8,227 bases of DNA from CAIVAT01 sp037137455 (GTDB lineage: Bacteria > Bacteroidota > Bacteroidia > Bacteroidales > FEN-979), in contig JBAXKG010000086.1 of NCBI GenBank assembly GCA_037137455.1, positions 1-8,227 on the forward strand, in the 5' to 3' direction. Shown in pieces: positions 6,339 to 8,227 of the stretch (within the stretch, counting starts at the first letter, position 1; every line of letters starts with the position of its first letter). Below the pieces are notes generated by a model. That model searched no databases. It had not been told where the DNA came from and saw nothing but the letters and a program-made list of their open reading frames with translations. The translations under genes and the position numbers were made by a program.

Positions 6339-8168
6339 ATGAGAAAAAGTAAAATCTGGTTCATCTTTGCGATGCTGACAGTTTTGGGGACTACCTCATA
6401 TTCCCAGCCGAGTTATCTCTCGCGGAAAATTTCGATCGACCTTCCCTTCTGTAGCATTGAAGTTGCCCTTATGGAAATTGGAAAGGCCGCTGGTTTTCGT
6501 TTTTCCTACGATGCCGACCTGATTCCCGGCAATAAAAAGGTTACTCTAATAGCAAAAAATACCCCAGTAAGTAGGTTGCTCAGGGAAATACTTGGCAGAG
6601 ATATTCGTTCCCGTGAGGTTGGGAATCATATAATCCTTGTCAGGACTAGGGCTGAATCAAAGGAGGTGCAGCCATACCCTGACATCATGGTATCAGGTAC
6701 CATCATGAACGGCTCTGACCGCACCCCGCTCATGGATGCCACCGTCTATGAGATTGAAAACAAACGGTCATCTATTTCGGCTAAAAACGGGACCTATAAA
6801 CTGATCATACCGTCAGGGGGAAAAAAAAGGAGCCTTTCATTCAGTAAAAACGGGTACACCGACACCGTAATTTTCATAAAGCAGTCAGCCAGCCAGCGCA
6901 TTGATCTGCTTCTCAGGCCTCTGAATATTGAACTCCCACGGATCAATACACTTCCTGGCTTGATAAGGATCAGCAGGACCGACAGCATGAAATTAGTTTT
7001 ATGGCTGGTGCCACGCGAATCAATGGTGAATGCGCAAAACCTTGAAGTCCGCACATCGAGTACATTCCAGGCATCAATCATACCATACATCGGGACTAAC
7101 TGGAATGTCACGGGATCGATCACAAATAGATTCTCGCTGAATCTGCTTGCAGGTTATACCGGCGGATTAAAAGGCATTGAGATAGGGGGATTACTCAATG
7201 TCACACGAAATCAGATCAGTGGAGTCCAGTTTGGAGGTTTAGGTAATATCGTAGGAGGCCCAAGTAAAGGCTGGCAGATCGGAGGAGCGTTTAATTTCGA
7301 CCTGGGAAAATTCGAAGGTGTGCAGATTGGAGGACTGTTCAATTATGTTCCTGATACCATAATTGGTGTCCAGATTGGAGGTTTGGCGAACATCATCACC
7401 GGCCAGATAAAAGGGATTCAGTTTGGCGGACTTGCTAATATTGTCACTCACAACAGTGACGGCTGGCAAATCGCGGGGCTGATGAACCTCACCCTCATGG
7501 ATGTCAAAAAAATTCAGATTGGCGGATTGATAAATTATGGCCGAAACATGGATGGATTGCAGATTGCAGGGGTTCTCAATTTTGTACGAAGGAACAACAG
7601 TGGTGTACAGATTGCCGGCTTAGTGAATTATGCCACCATTGTTTATGGACTGCAGCTTGGTCTTATAAATATCGCGAACACAGTTGAAAGAGGCGTGCCT
7701 ATTGGGCTTTTCAGTTATGTCCAGGAAGGTTACCACCTTTTTGAACTGTCTGGGAACGAGATTTTTTACGGGAATGTTGGCTTCAAATCCGGTACACGAA
7801 CATTTTATAATTTTGTGCAGTTCGGGATGGGCAGCGATTACAAACTGCAGGGGTCATATGGTATAGGAACGATTTTTACCCTGAAGAAAAAACTTTCCAT
7901 GAATATCGATGCTTCTGCTGGTTTAGTCTATCATCCCACCGATACGATTTATCATGGATTCCTGCTCAAATTCAATCCTGCCCTGGAATACCGGTTTTCT
8001 AAACACTTCGCCATCTTCGGAGGACCTGCCTACAATTTCTTCCTTTTCTCCAAAGGCAAACCCAGCGCAACACCAAGAGGACTTTCAACATATGATTTTT
8101 ATTTCAAATCCACCGAAAACGCCAGTATCCAGATGTGGATCGGGGGAGTGGTTGGGATCAGGCTGTAA
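6339..8168 (+). CDS. Exported STN-domain protein with carboxypeptidase-regulatory-like domain, GxQIGGLxN repeats and barrel-like C-terminus
   Basis: The 609-residue protein starts at ATG 6339 (MRKSKIWFIF), preceded by AGGA; an in-frame TTG at 6327 adds four residues and is less likely. Residues 1-22 are a signal peptide (ending SYS before QPS). Residues about 30-101 are an STN domain (ISIDLPFCSIEVALMEIGKA through GNHIILVR), the module by which TonB-dependent transducers touch FecR. Residues about 113-195 form a carboxypeptidase-regulatory-like beta sandwich (MVSGTIMNGSDRTPLMDATV, then YKLIIPSGG). No TonB plug follows. After a linker and a strand-rich segment (241-275) come about twelve repeats (279-466). 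Residues 467-609 have alternating aromatic/polar strands suggesting part of an outer-membrane barrel, ending IGGVVGIRL without a terminal Phe. The position after sigma and fecR makes it the probable surface sensor. The repeats resemble those of uncharacterised Bacteroidota and Leptospira (LA_2272-type) surface proteins; the ligand is unknown. Confidence 0.85.
   Translation: MRKSKIWFIFAMLTVLGTTSYSQPSYLSRKISIDLPFCSIEVALMEIGKAAGFRFSYDADLIPGNKKVTLIAKNTPVSRLLREILGRDIRSREVGNHIILVRTRAESKEVQPYPDIMVSGTIMNGSDRTPLMDATVYEIENKRSSISAKNGTYKLIIPSGGKKRSLSFSKNGYTDTVIFIKQSASQRIDLLLRPLNIELPRINTLPGLIRISRTDSMKLVLWLVPRESMVNAQNLEVRTSSTFQASIIPYIGTNWNVTGSITNRFSLNLLAGYTGGLKGIEIGGLLNVTRNQISGVQFGGLGNIVGGPSKGWQIGGAFNFDLGKFEGVQIGGLFNYVPDTIIGVQIGGLANIITGQIKGIQFGGLANIVTHNSDGWQIAGLMNLTLMDVKKIQIGGLINYGRNMDGLQIAGVLNFVRRNNSGVQIAGLVNYATIVYGLQLGLINIANTVERGVPIGLFSYVQEGYHLFELSGNEIFYGNVGFKSGTRTFYNFVQFGMGSDYKLQGSYGIGTIFTLKKKLSMNIDASAGLVYHPTDTIYHGFLLKFNPALEYRFSKHFAIFGGPAYNFFLFSKGKPSATPRGLSTYDFYFKSTENASIQMWIGGVVGIRL
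7173..7736 (+). repeat. About twelve tandem 15-16-residue repeats (GxQIGGLxN) in the STN protein
   Basis: Repeat units begin at residues 279, 295, 311, 327, 343, 359, 375, 391, 406, 422, 437 and 452. The first eight starts are exactly 16 residues apart; the later ones are 15 or 16. Typical cores are GVQFGGLGN, GWQIGGAFN, GVQIGGLFN, GIQFGGLAN, GWQIAGLMN and GVQIAGLVN, then the degenerate GLQLGLIN and GVPIGLFS. The DNA copies (about 48 bp each) have diverged, so the repeat is conserved at protein level and is not a recent DNA duplication. The regular spacing of Gly, Gln/Ile and Asn suggests a repeated beta strand and turn, either a beta solenoid or barrel hairpins. Confidence 0.92.
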
Positions 8169-8196
8169 GGCGTGATGCCAAAATTTTTCTCACCAG

Positions 8197-8226
8197 GATA
8201 GGGGTATTTCATTTTCCGGTTGTCAT
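8197..8226 (+). promoter_or_regulatory. Second copy of the putative ECF sigma-dependent promoter at the right edge
   Basis: GATAGGGGT at 8197-8205 and GGTTGTCAT at 8218-8226 repeat the two blocks found before fecR with the same 12-base separation, while the bases between are different. It starts 28 bp after the STN gene stop and points rightward, so it should drive a gene lying just outside the window. Confidence 0.55.
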
Positions 8227-8227
8227 T

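Noticed and set aside
8169..8190. Possible terminator after the STN gene (GGCG, TGA, TGCC, then AAAATTTTT)
   Set aside because: The stem has only four pairs, one of them a G-T pair, so it is too weak to call.

Overview
The window looks like chromosomal DNA from a member of the Bacteroidota. The signs are Bacteroidetes-type promoter elements (TAnnTTTG -7 boxes), start sites mostly without a strong Shine-Dalgarno sequence, an ECF sigma factor of the Bacteroides-expansion kind followed by a FecR-type anti-sigma factor, a secreted STN/carboxypeptidase-regulatory-like protein, and a patatin fused to an outer-membrane barrel. No rRNA, tRNA, CRISPR array, insertion sequence or phage gene was seen.

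The left half (1-4394) is transcribed leftward. In transcription order it holds an OsmC-family protein (4394-3999), a PLP-dependent Cys/Met-metabolism enzyme close to methionine gamma-lyase (3915-2728), a patatin-like phospholipase with a POTRA-like segment and an outer-membrane barrel (2639-330), and the acidic N-terminus of an unidentified protein that runs off the left edge (212-1). The gaps are 83, 88 and 117 bp, so the genes may be transcribed partly together.

The right half (4517-8168) is transcribed rightward and reads as one signalling cassette: ECF sigma factor, FecR-type anti-sigma factor with one transmembrane helix, and a 609-residue exported protein with an STN domain. In the classical FecI/FecR/FecA or SusC-type arrangement the third gene is a TonB-dependent receptor with a plug and a 22-strand barrel. 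Here no plug is visible and the protein is far too short. The STN and carboxypeptidase-regulatory-like domains are instead joined to about twelve tandem 15-16-residue repeats (GxQIGGLxN type) and a C-terminal region rich in predicted beta strands. This suggests cell-surface signalling in which a repeat/barrel protein replaces the transporter.

A two-block motif, GATAGGGGT and GGTTGTCAT separated by exactly 12 bases, occurs just upstream of fecR (5146-5175) and again at the right edge after the STN gene (8197-8226). It looks like the promoter recognised by the local ECF sigma factor. The sigma gene itself appears to use a housekeeping promoter (TAGGTTTG, 4490-4497) in a divergent region shared with the OsmC gene. 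The second copy predicts that the gene just outside the window belongs to the same regulon.
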